From positions 22,295,779 to 22,359,778 of the forward strand of contig NC_087073.1 of assembly GCF_026151205.1 (NCBI RefSeq): DNA of 64,000 nt, written 5' to 3'. Position 1 is the first letter of the stretch; each line of letters begins with the position of its first letter. The DNA is from Bolinopsis microptera (Eukaryota > Ctenophora > Tentaculata > Lobata > Bolinopsidae). The notes under the pieces are model-generated. The model ran no database searches, was not told the origin of the DNA, and was given only the letters and a program-made list of their open reading frames with translations. The translations under genes and the position numbers were made by a program. Positions 49,801 through 59,608 of the stretch are shown here, piece after piece.

Positions 49801-52800
49801 AGGTTCTAACTCGTTCAGGAGCTGAGCGGTGATCATGTGACAACAGCTGCTGCCCCTGTTGTCCTGACAACAGCTGCTGCCCCTGTTGCCCGGCGTCTCA
49901 TCTACCATAGAGTCCTGACAACAGCTGCTGCCCCTGTTGCCCGGCGTCTCATCTACCCTGAGTCCTGACAACAGCTGCTGCCCCTGTTGCCCGGCGTCTC
50001 ATCTACCCTGAGTCCTGACAACAGCTGCTGCCCCTGTTGCCCGGCGTCTCATCTACCCTGAGTCCTGACAACAGCTGCTGCCCCTGTTGCCCGGCGTCTC
50101 ATCTACCCTGAGTCCTGACAACAGCTGCTGCCCCTGTTGCCCGGCGTCTCATCTACCCTGAGTCCTGACAACAGCTGCTGCCCCTGTTGCCCGGCGTCTC
50201 GTCTACCCTGAGTCCTGACAACAGCTGCTGCCCCTGTTGCCCGGCGTCTCGTCTACCCTGAGTCCTGACAACAGCTGCTGCCCCTGTTGCCCGGCGTCTC
50301 ATCTACCCTGAGTCCTGACAACAGCTGCTGCCCCTGTTGCCCGGCGTCTCGTCTACCCTGAGTCCTGACAACAGCTGCTGCCCCTGTTGCCCGGCGTCTC
50401 ATCTACCCTGAGTCCTGACAACAGCTGCTGCCCCTGTTGCCCGGCGTCTCGTCTACCCTGAGTCCTGACAACAGCTGCTGCCCCTGTTGCCCGGCGTCTC
50501 ATCTACCCTGAGTCCTGACAACAGCTGCTGCCCCTGTTGCCCGGCGTCTCATCTACCCTGAGTCCTGACAACAGCTGCTGCCCCTGTTGCCCGGCGTCTC
50601 GTCTACCCTGAGTCCTGACAACAGCTGCTGCCCCTGTTGCCCGGCGTCTCGTCTACCCTGAGTCCTGACAACAGCTGCTGCCCCTGTTGCCCGGCGTCTC
50701 GTCTACCCTGAGTCCTGACAACAGCTGCTGCCCCTGCTGCCCGGCGTCTCATCTACCATAGAGTCCTGACAACAGCTGCTGCCCCTGCTGCCCGGCGTCT
50801 CATCTACCCTGAGTCCTGACAACAGCTGCTGCCCCTGCTGCCCGGCGTCTCATCTACCATAGAGTCCTGACAACAGCTGCTGCCCCTGTTGCCCGGCGTC
50901 TCGTCTACCCTGAGTCCTGACAACAGCTGCTGCCCCTGTTGCCCGGCGTCTCGTCTACCCTGAGTCCTGACAACAGCTGCTGCCCCTGTTGCCCGGCGTC
51001 TCGTCTACCCTGAGTCCTGACAACAGCTGCTGCCCCTGTTGCCCGGCGTCTCGTCTACCCTGAGTCCTGACAACAGCTGCTGCCCCTGTTGCCCGGCGTC
51101 TCATCTACCCTGAGTCCTGACAACAGCTGCTGCCCCTGTTGCCCGGCGTCTCGTCTACCCTGAGTCCTGACAACAGCTGCTGCCCCTGTTGCCCGGCGTC
51201 TCGTCTACCCTGAGTCCTGACAACAGCTGCTGCCCCTGCTGCCCGGCGTCTCATCTACCATAGAGTCCTGACAACAGCTGCTGCCCCTGTTGCCCGGCGT
51301 CTCGTCTACCCTGAGTCCTGACAACAGCTGCTGCCCCTGTTGCCCGGCGTCTCGTCTACCCTGAGTCCTGACAACAGCTGCTGCCCCTGTTGCCCGGCGT
51401 CTCGTCTACCCTGAGTCCTGACAACAGCTGCTGCCCCTGCTGCCCGGCGTCTCGTCTACCCTGAGTCCTGACAACAGCTGCTGCCCCTGTTGCCCGGCGT
51501 CTCGTCTACCCTGAGTCCTGACAACAGCTGCTGCCCCTGCTGCCCGGCGTCTCGTCTACCATAGAGTCCTGACAACAGCTGCTGCCCCTGTTGCCCGGCG
51601 TCTCGTCTACCCTGAGTCCTGACAACAGCTGCTGCCCCTGCTGCCCGGCGTCTCATCTACCCTGAGTCCTGACAACAGCTGCTGCCCCTGTTGCCCGGCG
51701 TCTCATCTACCCTGAGTCCTGACAACAGCTGCTGCCCCTGTTGCCCGGCGTCTCGTCTACCCTGAGTCCTGACAACAGCTGCTGCCCCTGTTGCCCGGCG
51801 TCTCGTCTACCCTGAGTCCTGACAACAGCTGCTGCCCCTGCTGCCCGGCGTCTCATCTACCATAGAGTCCTGACAACAGCTGCTGCCCCTGCTGCCCGGC
51901 GTCTCATCTACCATAGAGTCCTGACAACAGCTGCTGCCCCTGTTGCCCGGCGTCTCATCTACCATAGAGTCCTGACAACAGCTGCTGCCCCTGTTGCCCG
52001 GCGTCTCATCTACCATAGAGTCCTGACAACAGCTGCTGCCCCTGTTGCCCGGCGTCTCGTCTACCCTGAGTCCTGACAACAGCTGCTGCCCCTGCTGCCC
52101 GGCGTCTCATCTACCATAGAGTCCTGACAACAGCTGCTGCCCCTGTTGCCCTGACAACAGCTGCTGCCCCTGTTGCCCGGCGTCTCCTGACAACAGCTGC
52201 TGCCCCTGCTGCCCCTGTTGCCCGGCGTCTCATCTACCCTGAGTCCTGACAACAGCTGCTGCCCCTGTTGCCCGGCGTCTCATCTACCATAGAGTCCTGA
52301 CAACAGCTGCTGCCCCTGTTGCCCGGCGTCTCCTGACAACAGCTGCTGCCCCTGCTGCCCCTGTTGCCCGGCGTCTCATCTACCCTGTTGCCCTGACAAC
52401 AGCTGCTGCCCCTGTTGCCCGGCGTCTCATCTACCATAGATGTGACGTTGCTAACAGGGGTAAATTGAAGCTTTGTGTGCTTTTTATTACAGCCCTGCAG
52501 TAGATTCAATGCTGTATGGGCTATCAAGGATGTCCTAGGGTATCTCTCTTAGCTGTATCGCACAATCGCACGCGTACCCTCGGGTTTAAACAGTGTGCTC
52601 TGGGCTCGCAATTCTGTGTGGTATGGTGATGGAGGATGCCTAGGGCTAACGAAACCCCTACGCGATATAAATTCCTGCATTTCCATTGAAGAATGTGAGG
52701 TTTAGTGTCTTGTGGAGGATAACAACTATAAATCAAGAGGCTTGCATATAATGAACATATTGACACGGGTGCAGAGTTGAGTCTGTACGGAACCTAGTAG

Positions 52801-55075
52801 TTCAGTATGTCAGTCCCTGTTTCGGAGTGAGCTCTGCTCCCCGTCTCACACAAGCGCTGGTGCAACCAACCCTTGACATGATCACTTTCCTGCAATGGAT
52901 ACCGGGACCTGTATGCTGTGACTCTTACCTAGTTAGTCCCCGACTACTAGCGCAGTCCAGACAGGGCAACTGCAGTAATGTAGTTGCATTTATCATACAA
53001 CAACAACAACAACAGCTGCAGAAGCTGTTAGTACAATTTCGTAAATTCGCTTTAGACTCAGTTCTTTAAAGTAAATATATTGTCTCCTCTTCTATGTGCG
53101 ATAATACCAGCCCTTTAAAATGATTATACAAAAATCAGTTTAAAAAAAAATCAAACATACCGAATCTAACAAACAAAAGTATCAATAATTAGGCAAACCT
53201 TATTGAAGACCATGGTCATGAGAGTGTAGGAGAAGCTGAGCATGTGAATCAGCACGTGCACGCGCCTCACATCCCGGCTCTTGAGTGTGGTTGTCATGAC
53301 ATTGCGCACCGTGTCCGCGATGACGTCCAGCGTGGTTCCTGCCTGATACTGTTCCTCTTGCTTTGCTACCCTCTTTATCTCGTTACAGGTAAAGTAAACG
53401 ATCAGCTGGGAGTTCATCGCCATCTTCAGTTTGTTCTGAATTAAAATTGTATGTTAACGACGTAATTATTGGAAACAGTACTCCCCCTCTGATAACACGC
53501 TTCTGCACATTGTGGTACTTACTACCCCGGTATTTTATATCATCCCCCATAAACCGCAATATGGAGAGGGACTATACCATATTATAAGGGTTGTGTGTTA
53601 AACACTGCTGAGTATAAGTTTTATCTTAATAGCGGTGTTATTAAATTTTAATTTATTATTATTATACTGCTCTACACATACAGGAGCCTTGTTACCTGTT
53701 GTCATTGTACTGTGTGTGACTGTAAAATATATAAGCCTTGTTTATAGCAGAAAATGTCCTATCCCATTGCCGATACTATTAATCAGTGACTTTGTTTTGG
53801 GGATTATATATCTCACGTGCTACTGTAAACATTATTCAACAGATATGTCTCCGGCAATGTTTGATGTATGTTATTTCTTTAAGGCCCACAACAATGTATT
53901 GCAGAATGTATTGGGAGAAAATCACGTACGAATGTAAGCAAAATATTCTGATAAATTTACTCCCATTGTTTCGGGGGAAAGATTTGTATTGATCCCTTTT
54001 ATTGCGACAGCGGAAAGGCGCTTATCAGGAGAGGAAGGAATACTTCCATCAACACAAACTTTTTGGAGGTGCCAAAATATAGAATTGCTCCGATTTACAA
54101 TCAATCATAATAGTAGTACAGTTGACGGTTACATGCACTAAAACAAATACTCACATCTGCACTTTCAGAGATCATGACGATAGTGTAAGCTTTGAGAAAG
54201 ACCTTAAACACCGGCTTAACATGGTGCCACGAGTTCATAATCCTCTCAACCAAAGGCTTTGAGAAGTTTGTCCGCCTCTCCCAGTTGTAGAAATCCTTTT
54301 CAAGCAGCTCCAACCAGAATATCAGGTATCGTGGTGATTGGGGGTGTTTCCTTTCTTTGTCACATTTCACTGCGTCACTGAAAGTGACAGTTTAAGTGTA
54401 ACTTCAGATTACGAACTTTTCAAATGCATCGCAAATGTTTTGTTATCCTCGGCAGTGAAATCTATTCTTCAATCACTAATGTAATCAATAATCAATAACC
54501 AACACACACGTATTATAAAAAAACTTACTCGAAAAGTGCTAGGAATTTGTCAGCGTTGTGTTTGGGTCTATCTTTTAACTGCATGAGGTTAGCGTAGTAG
54601 TCTCGGTTATCATGCATTGGTTGTATGAACCAGGATAGAATGTAGAGGTCCGACATGACCTGACGTACTGCTCCGACTGGAGGGCAACGTGTTTAACAAA
54701 CTGAATTATAACTCACCCTTATAAAGTTATAACAGCAGCAAAACTCTTCAGGTCTTTTAGTAGAAAATATTGTAATTAATACAGTTACTTGAATGTATAC
54801 TGATAACTACAGCACAAGTTTTAACCCCAACAAGGAAACACCACTAACACTCGGAGGAGGGTCGGGGAAGTAGAGACTTGTTGATGACTTGTCTGAGCAT
54901 GCCAGCTGGTGGTCTCTGGTTGCTGGTCAGGGGTAACAGTATTCCACCCCACGATTCGGAACACATCACACCGTCTATGTAGTCCAACAGTTTTCTATCA
55001 CACTGCTTCTGTTTTTTAACAGTGTTAAGGTGGAATGTCACAATAAAATCTTGAGCTGGGGAGGCTGGAACCCGC
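43897..55075 (-). CDS. Helical C-terminal exons, probably of the BRCT gene
   Basis: Six exons chain in phase: about 55075-54849, 54676-54529, 54377-54155, 53435-53199, 44451-44359 and 44130-43897 (stop TGA). They encode about 386 residues rich in amphipathic helices (FLALFDDAVKCDKERK, RYLIFWLELLEKDFYNWERR). I do not recognise the fold. The exons follow the BRCT exons on the same strand, so one SLF1-like transcript (BRCTs first, helical region after) is plausible. However, exon 5 of the BRCT part ends in phase 0, whereas the first exon here needs two carried bases. Either a small exon is missing, a frameshift is present, or these are two genes. The 8.7-kb intron between 53199 and 44451 holds a nested plus-strand gene, two transposons and large arrays. 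Confidence 0.6.
44460..46816. other. Intronic stretch with G runs and AT repeats
   Basis: It lies inside the 8.7-kb intron of the helical gene. There is a tatata-rich patch at about 44839-44884. Two G runs of about 20 or more bases at 44998-45054 are separated by tccttggtc and followed by the same tcct word. No exon was recognised. Confidence 0.5.
46817..48477 (+). CDS. Secreted cysteine-containing protein, nested gene (partial)
   Basis: Exon 1 (46817-47100) opens with an N-terminus that looks like a signal peptide (MAVRVILRTLLIFLLLAIAA), then a Ser/Thr-rich stretch and a Cys-containing segment. It ends at GTAAGT. Exon 2 (47371-47502) continues in frame (AEATCRKIRSGIDVV) to GTACGT. Exon 3 (48371-48477) looks coding in the frame containing QYCTSNECIEKRCDY, ending at GTTTGT. 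That frame needs two carried bases whereas exon 2 ends in phase 0; in phase 0 exon 3 stops after eight codons. A mariner-type element ends 12 bases before this exon, so splicing or the gene itself may have been altered. Later exons were not found. It lies antisense inside the helical gene's intron. Family unknown. Confidence 0.55.
47601..48358. mobile_element. Tc1/mariner-type non-autonomous element, copy 2
   Basis: 758 bp, TA-flanked, with ends CAGGGTGGGCCAAAAGTCAG and its inverse. It is inverted relative to copy 3 (55925). It lies in intron 2 of the nested secreted-protein gene, and its right end abuts that gene's third acceptor: only TA plus TTATTTACAG separate it from the exon. It lacks part of the ACGGGGTAGTTAACGGGG block present near the centre of the other copies. 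Confidence 0.92.
48614..49197. repeat. Tandem array of a transposon/flank junction, about 12 units
   Basis: Each unit of about 44-60 bp contains aaattcgtaacttaacgaag, then atatca, a run of 8 to 17 G, and CCAACGCCCC or a shortened form. Thirteen junctions are present, counting the last one that leads into an intact element at 49198. The flank part ends in ATATCA, the same 6-mer that lies beyond the right end of that element. The array therefore looks like repeated copying of the element's left end with its target flank. The G runs could form quadruplexes. Confidence 0.85.
49198..49512. mobile_element. G-ended inverted-repeat element, 315 bp
   Basis: The ends are GGGGGGCCAACGCCCCAAAA and its inverse, with a 14-plus C run at the right. 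ATATCA lies immediately outside each end (49192-49197 and 49513-49518). The words ATTTCTAGGGCCCTTTT and TTTTCGATATGTGTGGGGCC occur twice inside as direct repeats. There is no coding capacity. Confidence 0.75.
49519..49837. other. Short spacer inside the large intron
   Basis: No repeat or exon was recognised. Confidence 0.45.
49838..52440. repeat. 50-bp minisatellite, about 51 copies
   Basis: The unit is ctgagtcctgacaacagctg followed by ctgcccctgttgcccggcgt and ctcatctacc. Common variants are tcAtct/tcGtct, gTtgc/gCtgc and a 51-bp form with catagag in place of ctgag. The right end has truncated units. Each unit carries CAGCTG, an E-box core. Because 50 is not a multiple of three, the peptides predicted from it (VDETPGNRGSSCCQ-like) shift frame between units and are not proteins. 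It lies in the 8.7-kb intron of the helical gene and is far more GC-rich than its surroundings. Confidence 0.97.
52441..53198. other. Intronic spacer beside the 50-bp minisatellite
   Basis: No exon was identified with confidence. A short CAA repeat (acaacaacaacaacag) occurs at about 52999. It could hold 3' exons of the nested secreted gene, but none could be phased. Confidence 0.4.
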
Positions 55076-55136
55076 CTTTTTGCAAATTGTGAACATGAAG
55101 TTAATGATAATATCAATATGGTAAACCCAGTAAAAG

Positions 55137-55325
55137 GGGCAGTGACCGAGAGTGCCCTTTTTCCCACGGTTTGTCGAATAATGTCGTATATTGTCATTCC
55201 CTGTCAAAAATTGTCATTCCCTTTCAAATCTTGTCGTATATTGTCATTCCCTGTCAAATCTTGTCGTATATTGGCACATATTGTCGTAATCTTCTCATGA
55301 CATTGGGCACTCTCGGTCACTGCCC
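55137..55325. mobile_element. MITE with 21-bp perfect inverted ends, 189 bp
   Basis: The left end 55137-55157 (GGGCAGTGACC then GAGAGTGCCC) and the right end 55305-55325 are exact inverse copies. TAAAAG lies on both sides (55131-55136 and 55326-55331), a clean 6-bp target duplication. The interior is three to four tandem words around ttgtcgtatattgtcattcc. It sits in the intron just before the first helical exon. Confidence 0.93.
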
Positions 55326-55349
55326 TAAAAGAGATGTGGCAGATCTTAC

Positions 55350-58099
55350 CTTAGAAGTAAGATTAATCTGTTTTCTGACGTTGCTGAAAGTACAGACCCA
55401 GGGGATAGTGGGCAACTCGTTCTGGGCGTCTTCTCTTTTTACCTTGTACAGGTCTCTGTCTGGTTTCTCGTCCTAACAGGATGGAGTTTAAGAGAACAAT
55501 TTCAATAAAGAAAATCTAGATTATACTGGAAAACTCTCCACATTGTGATATGAGACCAATTTATTATTTAGGGCTTTTAACACTGACCTCAAGCACAACG
55601 TTATGAATATAGTTGATTCTCAGAAGAGGAACTGTGGGACTTTTTAGTGGGATGTGGGTTTGGTCAGGGTTGTCAACAAGAATGAAGGTGAGCTCGTCTT
55701 TTCTTTTCCGGTAGTCCTGGATGTTTATCACTCGACCCCCACCAGCTTTGAATAGCCTGATAAAAGTAACAAGTTATTGTCTACTTGTCTGGCAATGAGA
55801 TTTATACTATTCCCCACCTTACACAATATATTTATATTGATTTAACGAGTAAAATAACCGTGCAACGAGCTACAACAATTCGATGTCAGATGTAAAGTTA
55901 ATTTTTAGTAGATAGTTGATACTACAGGGTGGGCCAAAAGTCAGTACCCATACGTTGGCCTTAATAGCTCCGCCGTGTTTTATATTTGAGAGCTGTTGCT
56001 TTGCAGATGGCATACTGTACTTACTGGTTCGAGGATTCCGTCGTCAAAATTTGAAAATTCGAATATTTTAGACCACGCCCATTCAATATTAAAACACCTA
56101 TATTGTTTTCTCTGAACATGCTGAACGCCTAATTTTTTCAGAGACGGTAGATTATTAAATGTTGCATATGATCCGAAAATATGAGGCAAAACGGATTAGA
56201 AATGACGAAGTTATCAAGCATTTTCTGTATCTCGTTATCAATTTTGACTGGGTGATTATGTGACACCGTGACACGACACCTTAATTGGGCACCCTTAACA
56301 ATTCCCATAATGTTTAACGGGGTAGTTAACGGGGGCACCTTATCACGTGATTAGGTAAACCAATCACCTGATCACACGTAATGAATAAACTCGTTATGCT
56401 TCATATCTCGGTCATCTGAGAAGCTACAGTTCTAATTCTTTCAGGACAAACGTAATTCGAATGGCCAAACACAATTCAATAATATTTAGCTTGATCCGAC
56501 TATCCAAACTATCAAATAAATGTGAAAATGAACCTCCATTTGAAAAAAATGAACGCGAATATTTTTCGAGTTGACAAATTCCTCGAACCAGTGGTGGTAC
56601 TAAGTCATACCAGAAAGAAGTATTTAAATTGGGCACTCAGTGACTGAGCTATAAAGGCCAACGTATGGGTACTGACTTTTGGCCCACCCTGTATTAACAA
56701 AATTCCAACATTGATCAGCGATTGTAGATCAAAATATGTATCTTCTTTGACAATGACACATCATGTTTGTTACAATGATTGATGAGATTGAAGAGTCTAA
56801 GCGAGAAATTTGGTGGATTTAAGATAATGATTTATACCTTTCATAACATTCAAGTCGTCTGGGATGATTACTGAGAATGCTTGCTGTCCAGCCATGAAAC
56901 GGACCCTCAGCATTGTATCGCATCCTACATCTCCTGGCAGAACTTGCTAACTTCGCTAACTCCGGGTCTGAGTCGGAGGTCTCCGGGTTCAATCTGAGTA
57001 CAGGAGACAGAGGTTTAATAAATACAATTAGAAGTTACTAGGTAGAGTTATTAGAACATTAATCGAATCACATCGCAATTTTACATGAAGTTATCAAGCT
57101 GGTATGAACGTCCCGAAATTAGGAACATACGGAATTTTATACTTTTATAAACGATCGTAACGAATTTAAACAGACAAACTAAGATACAAGTAGAAATAAC
57201 AAACCGTTCAATAACATCCTTAGTCCACTCATACTTCTCCTCCTCCAGCCAGTAACCCTCCGCATAACTATCCTCCACATACTCTGTCTTTAACAGCCAC
57301 TTGCCAGTCATCAGTCCACCCATGTACTTCTCCCCGGTGTTGGGCCTCCCTAACACTATGTGAGTACATCGCTCCACAAAGTTAGGGCACTCTATATACT
57401 CCCCTCCCAGCTGCTTTATCATTATCTTTATCCTCTCTTTCGTCTCGTGTTTACAACTGAAGGGTCATTCAATGTTATATTGTACTAGCAGATATTTAAC
57501 GGTTAAACAATGATTAAATCTGTGAATCTGGAGTGAGAAAAACATTTAAAAACGCTGACAGCTAAAAACAAAATTACACCATGTTCTCACTTATTCAATC
57601 CGGTAAGAAGGAACCGCTTGTGCGTAACCACAGTTGACGAGATCTCTTGAACCATGTATCTGGGTGACCCAAGAGTTGATATCCTATTTTCATTAGAAAA
57701 GGGGGACAACATGGTGGTGGTTGAAATAACATTACTCTGGGAGTCTGCTTTAGATACCTCAATGTTGGGATTGCTGCCGACACCAGCACTGGATTGTGGG
57801 ATTGGGGGTGTACATGCTACACGAATATTGTCAAAGATGTTTGCTTGGGAGAGCATCTTCATGGGGGAATTCACCGCTGAGGATGATGAGGGTGCCTCGG
57901 AGGATGTTCGCATTCCAAGAGGAGTATGAACAATTGATGGTTTGACATCCTTTTCATCGTCTGATATATCCTCTACTTGAATAAAGGGAATGTGCATTGG
58001 CTTGTCTTCATCCTCACTTTCACTGCTGATTGGGATGGTTTCTATAGACGGCTGTTTTGGTGAGCTAAGCTTTTGCCGTTTTCTGGTCGGTGACGACAT
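55350..58099 (-). CDS. Tandem-BRCT protein, SLF1/TopBP1 C-terminus-like
   Basis: Five exons phase correctly: 58099-57591, 57456-57205, 56993-56838, 55756-55588 and 55472-55350. The N-terminus is acidic and Ser-rich with SUMO-interaction-like stretches (IETIPISSESEDE). BRCT-A follows at about residues 161-245 (FLLTGLN, KQLGGEYIECPNF, CTHIVLGRP, EKYMGGLMTGKWLL, the hallmark Trp). BRCT-B follows at about 275-360 (GPFHGWTASIL, LFKAGGGRVINI, PLLRINYIHNVVLE). The order and motifs match BRCT7-8 of TopBP1 and the N-terminal BRCT pair of SLF1, which bind phosphoproteins in DNA damage responses. An SLF1-like protein is favoured because the BRCT pair is near the N-terminus and no BRCT0-6 lie upstream; the next upstream ORF has its own stop. 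ATG 58099 follows the acceptor TTTAATTCAG closely. Continuation into the helical exons is likely but not phase-proven. Confidence 0.8.
55925..56691. mobile_element. Tc1/mariner-type non-autonomous element, copy 3
   Basis: 767 bp, TA on both sides, with ends CAGGGTGGGCCAAAAGTCAG and its inverse. The terminal repeats match for about 47 bp with one mismatch. It lies in the intron between BRCT exons 3 and 4. About 95 bp in from each end lies ACTGGTTCGAGGA in inverted orientation, so the arms are longer, eroded inverted repeats. Confidence 0.93.
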
Positions 58100-58361
58100 G
58101 ACCTGAATTAAATGTTGATTGAGCCCAATAAAATACACACTACATCGTATTCAAACTCGACTGACACAAGAAATGTGTAGCCTAATAAATCTTATCATAA
58201 AATAGAATGAATGGTTTACGGTAAAGACTATAACAACTCAAGACATGGTATGAAGATAAAACTTTTAACACAAAACTGTAACGATGAAATGATGTTCAAA
58301 TTAAACAACTTTTGTTATCGATTAAATTGGGTGAGGCAACTCCTTTCAAAAGAAAGAAACT

Positions 58362-58904
58362 TTATTTTATGCAATCCACATAAAGCATAGCTCGATAGTG
58401 TTTCACTGCATGAGTAACGGGTTGTAACGAAAATACCAATAGTAGCTCTCGAATACTCGGACTCCCTCGGCTCTGTACAAGTTCTCTGACTAGATTGTCA
58501 TTTACACATGTCTGTACGCTGTAGGCATCAACAATTTTCTTAGCTAAAACCAGGGTATCGAGGAGTGATAAAGTCTTAAAGTAAGTCTGGTATGGTGCAT
58601 GGCCGGTGGTTTCTAGCAATTTGGACAGTCCTTTTAGCTGTTGAAAACAAAGGTGAAGTTTCTGAACAAGAGTTTTACAAATTTCTATGTCACGCTGTAT
58701 TTCGTTCATCTCTTCTAGCATAGAAAATTGTCTTGCATTTTCTTCTAATGTCTTGCCAAAAAGTAGTGTTATTCGATTTGAAATGTCGGAAAATGCCTTA
58801 TCATAGTTTTGAAGAGTTTGAACCATGTTATAGACAATATCTTTTCCTCTGCTATCCGCACCACCATGAGTAAGAAGACTGTGGGCGGACAGCAACATTT
58901 GCAT
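58362..58904 (-). CDS. Unrecognised helical protein, about 180 residues
   Basis: The frame encodes a mostly alpha-helical, Leu- and Glu-rich protein (NRITLLFGKTLEENARQF, EEMNEIQRDIEICKTLVQKL) without a signal peptide or membrane segment. The same frame stays open about 15 codons upstream of the first ATG, and TTTAG lies just beyond, so an upstream exon is possible and the start is uncertain. The stop overlaps an AATAAA-like sequence (ATAAAATAAAG). The C-terminal SPSIRELL...HYRAML faintly recalls the end of the AIRIM (C1orf109) family, but this is too weak to name it. It lies 263 bases upstream of the BRCT protein's ATG on the same strand. Confidence 0.5.
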   Translation of the reverse strand: MQMLLSAHSLLTHGGADSRGKDIVYNMVQTLQNYDKAFSDISNRITLLFGKTLEENARQFSMLEEMNEIQRDIEICKTLVQKLHLCFQQLKGLSKLLETTGHAPYQTYFKTLSLLDTLVLAKKIVDAYSVQTCVNDNLVRELVQSRGSPSIRELLLVFSLQPVTHAVKHYRAMLYVDCIK

Positions 58905-59407
58905 ACCAGAATTGAAGAAGGTTGTTAATTCTCCACTCTTGATTTGGCGAGTCCTTTACATCCTAAATAGTTTGCAGTTAATACCATGCATAATATTATA
59001 TAAGTATGCAATTCATGGTTCAGGTTATGGGAATATTTTTAAAAACTGAAATTTGATTTTTGGACATAATTTGATGTATGAATTGACTCGACAGCATGAT
59101 TGAACACAATATTGATAGCAGTCCATATTTTTTATTATATTATACAATATTTTATTGCAACAATTAAAAAATTAAACCAGGCATTTTCTACAAAACATTT
59201 TAACATCATTTTAAAGGCAATCATTTAAAAAATACAGAATGTTTTAGCTTTAATACAATTATCAACTGAAGAATGTAACATAATATAAAGTAACAAACAG
59301 CAGTAACAATTATTTACCACCTCTTTATTCTTCCTTATAATACATACATGAAATTATAAACAGACAATAATAAAATTCTGAAAGGGAGAAAACTTATTTA
59401 GAAAATA
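58905..59407. other. AT-rich spacer
   Basis: Very AT-rich, with no recognised exon. The far end borders the relic of the KH gene. Confidence 0.45.
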
Positions 59408-59608
59408 TCATCACTTCTCTTGATTCAATAACATCTAGTATAAAGTATTTGCATTGTGATGCAGATGTCAAAAACATTTTGAGAAAATACCTTGATTGAT
59501 GTTGAGCATTAATTAGAATAGTTTGTCAATAACTCGGACATCTAAATGATCTGTCTTAAAATATTTCACTTCAGAACTTTTGAAAAATTGTAGACTTGTT
59601 TTAATCCT
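59408..59608 (-). pseudogene. Relic copy of the KH gene's C-terminal segment
   Basis: The DNA aligns with 59927-60124 inside the KH gene (shared words catcacttctc, ataacatctag, gtcaataactcg, taaatgatctg). In frame it reads EVKYFKTDHLDVRVID, against EVKHCKADHLNLRVID in the intact gene, then breaks. It lies directly after the KH gene's stop codon, as in a collapsed tandem duplication. Confidence 0.85.

Noticed and set aside
49744-52527. Repeat ORFs with VDETPGNRGSSCCQ units that look like a repetitive secreted protein
   Set aside because: The 50-bp period shifts the frame at each unit. Only occasional 51-bp variants keep it, and stops are frequent. It is a minisatellite.
54844-55197. ATG-initiated version of the first helical exon starting MTIYDIIRQ
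   Set aside because: Its first codons lie inside the MITE at 55137-55325, so the open upstream frame is accidental.
55350-58099. Full TopBP1 orthologue
   Set aside because: Only two BRCTs are present, near the N-terminus. Upstream minus-strand sequence holds an unrelated ORF with its own stop, not BRCT0-6.
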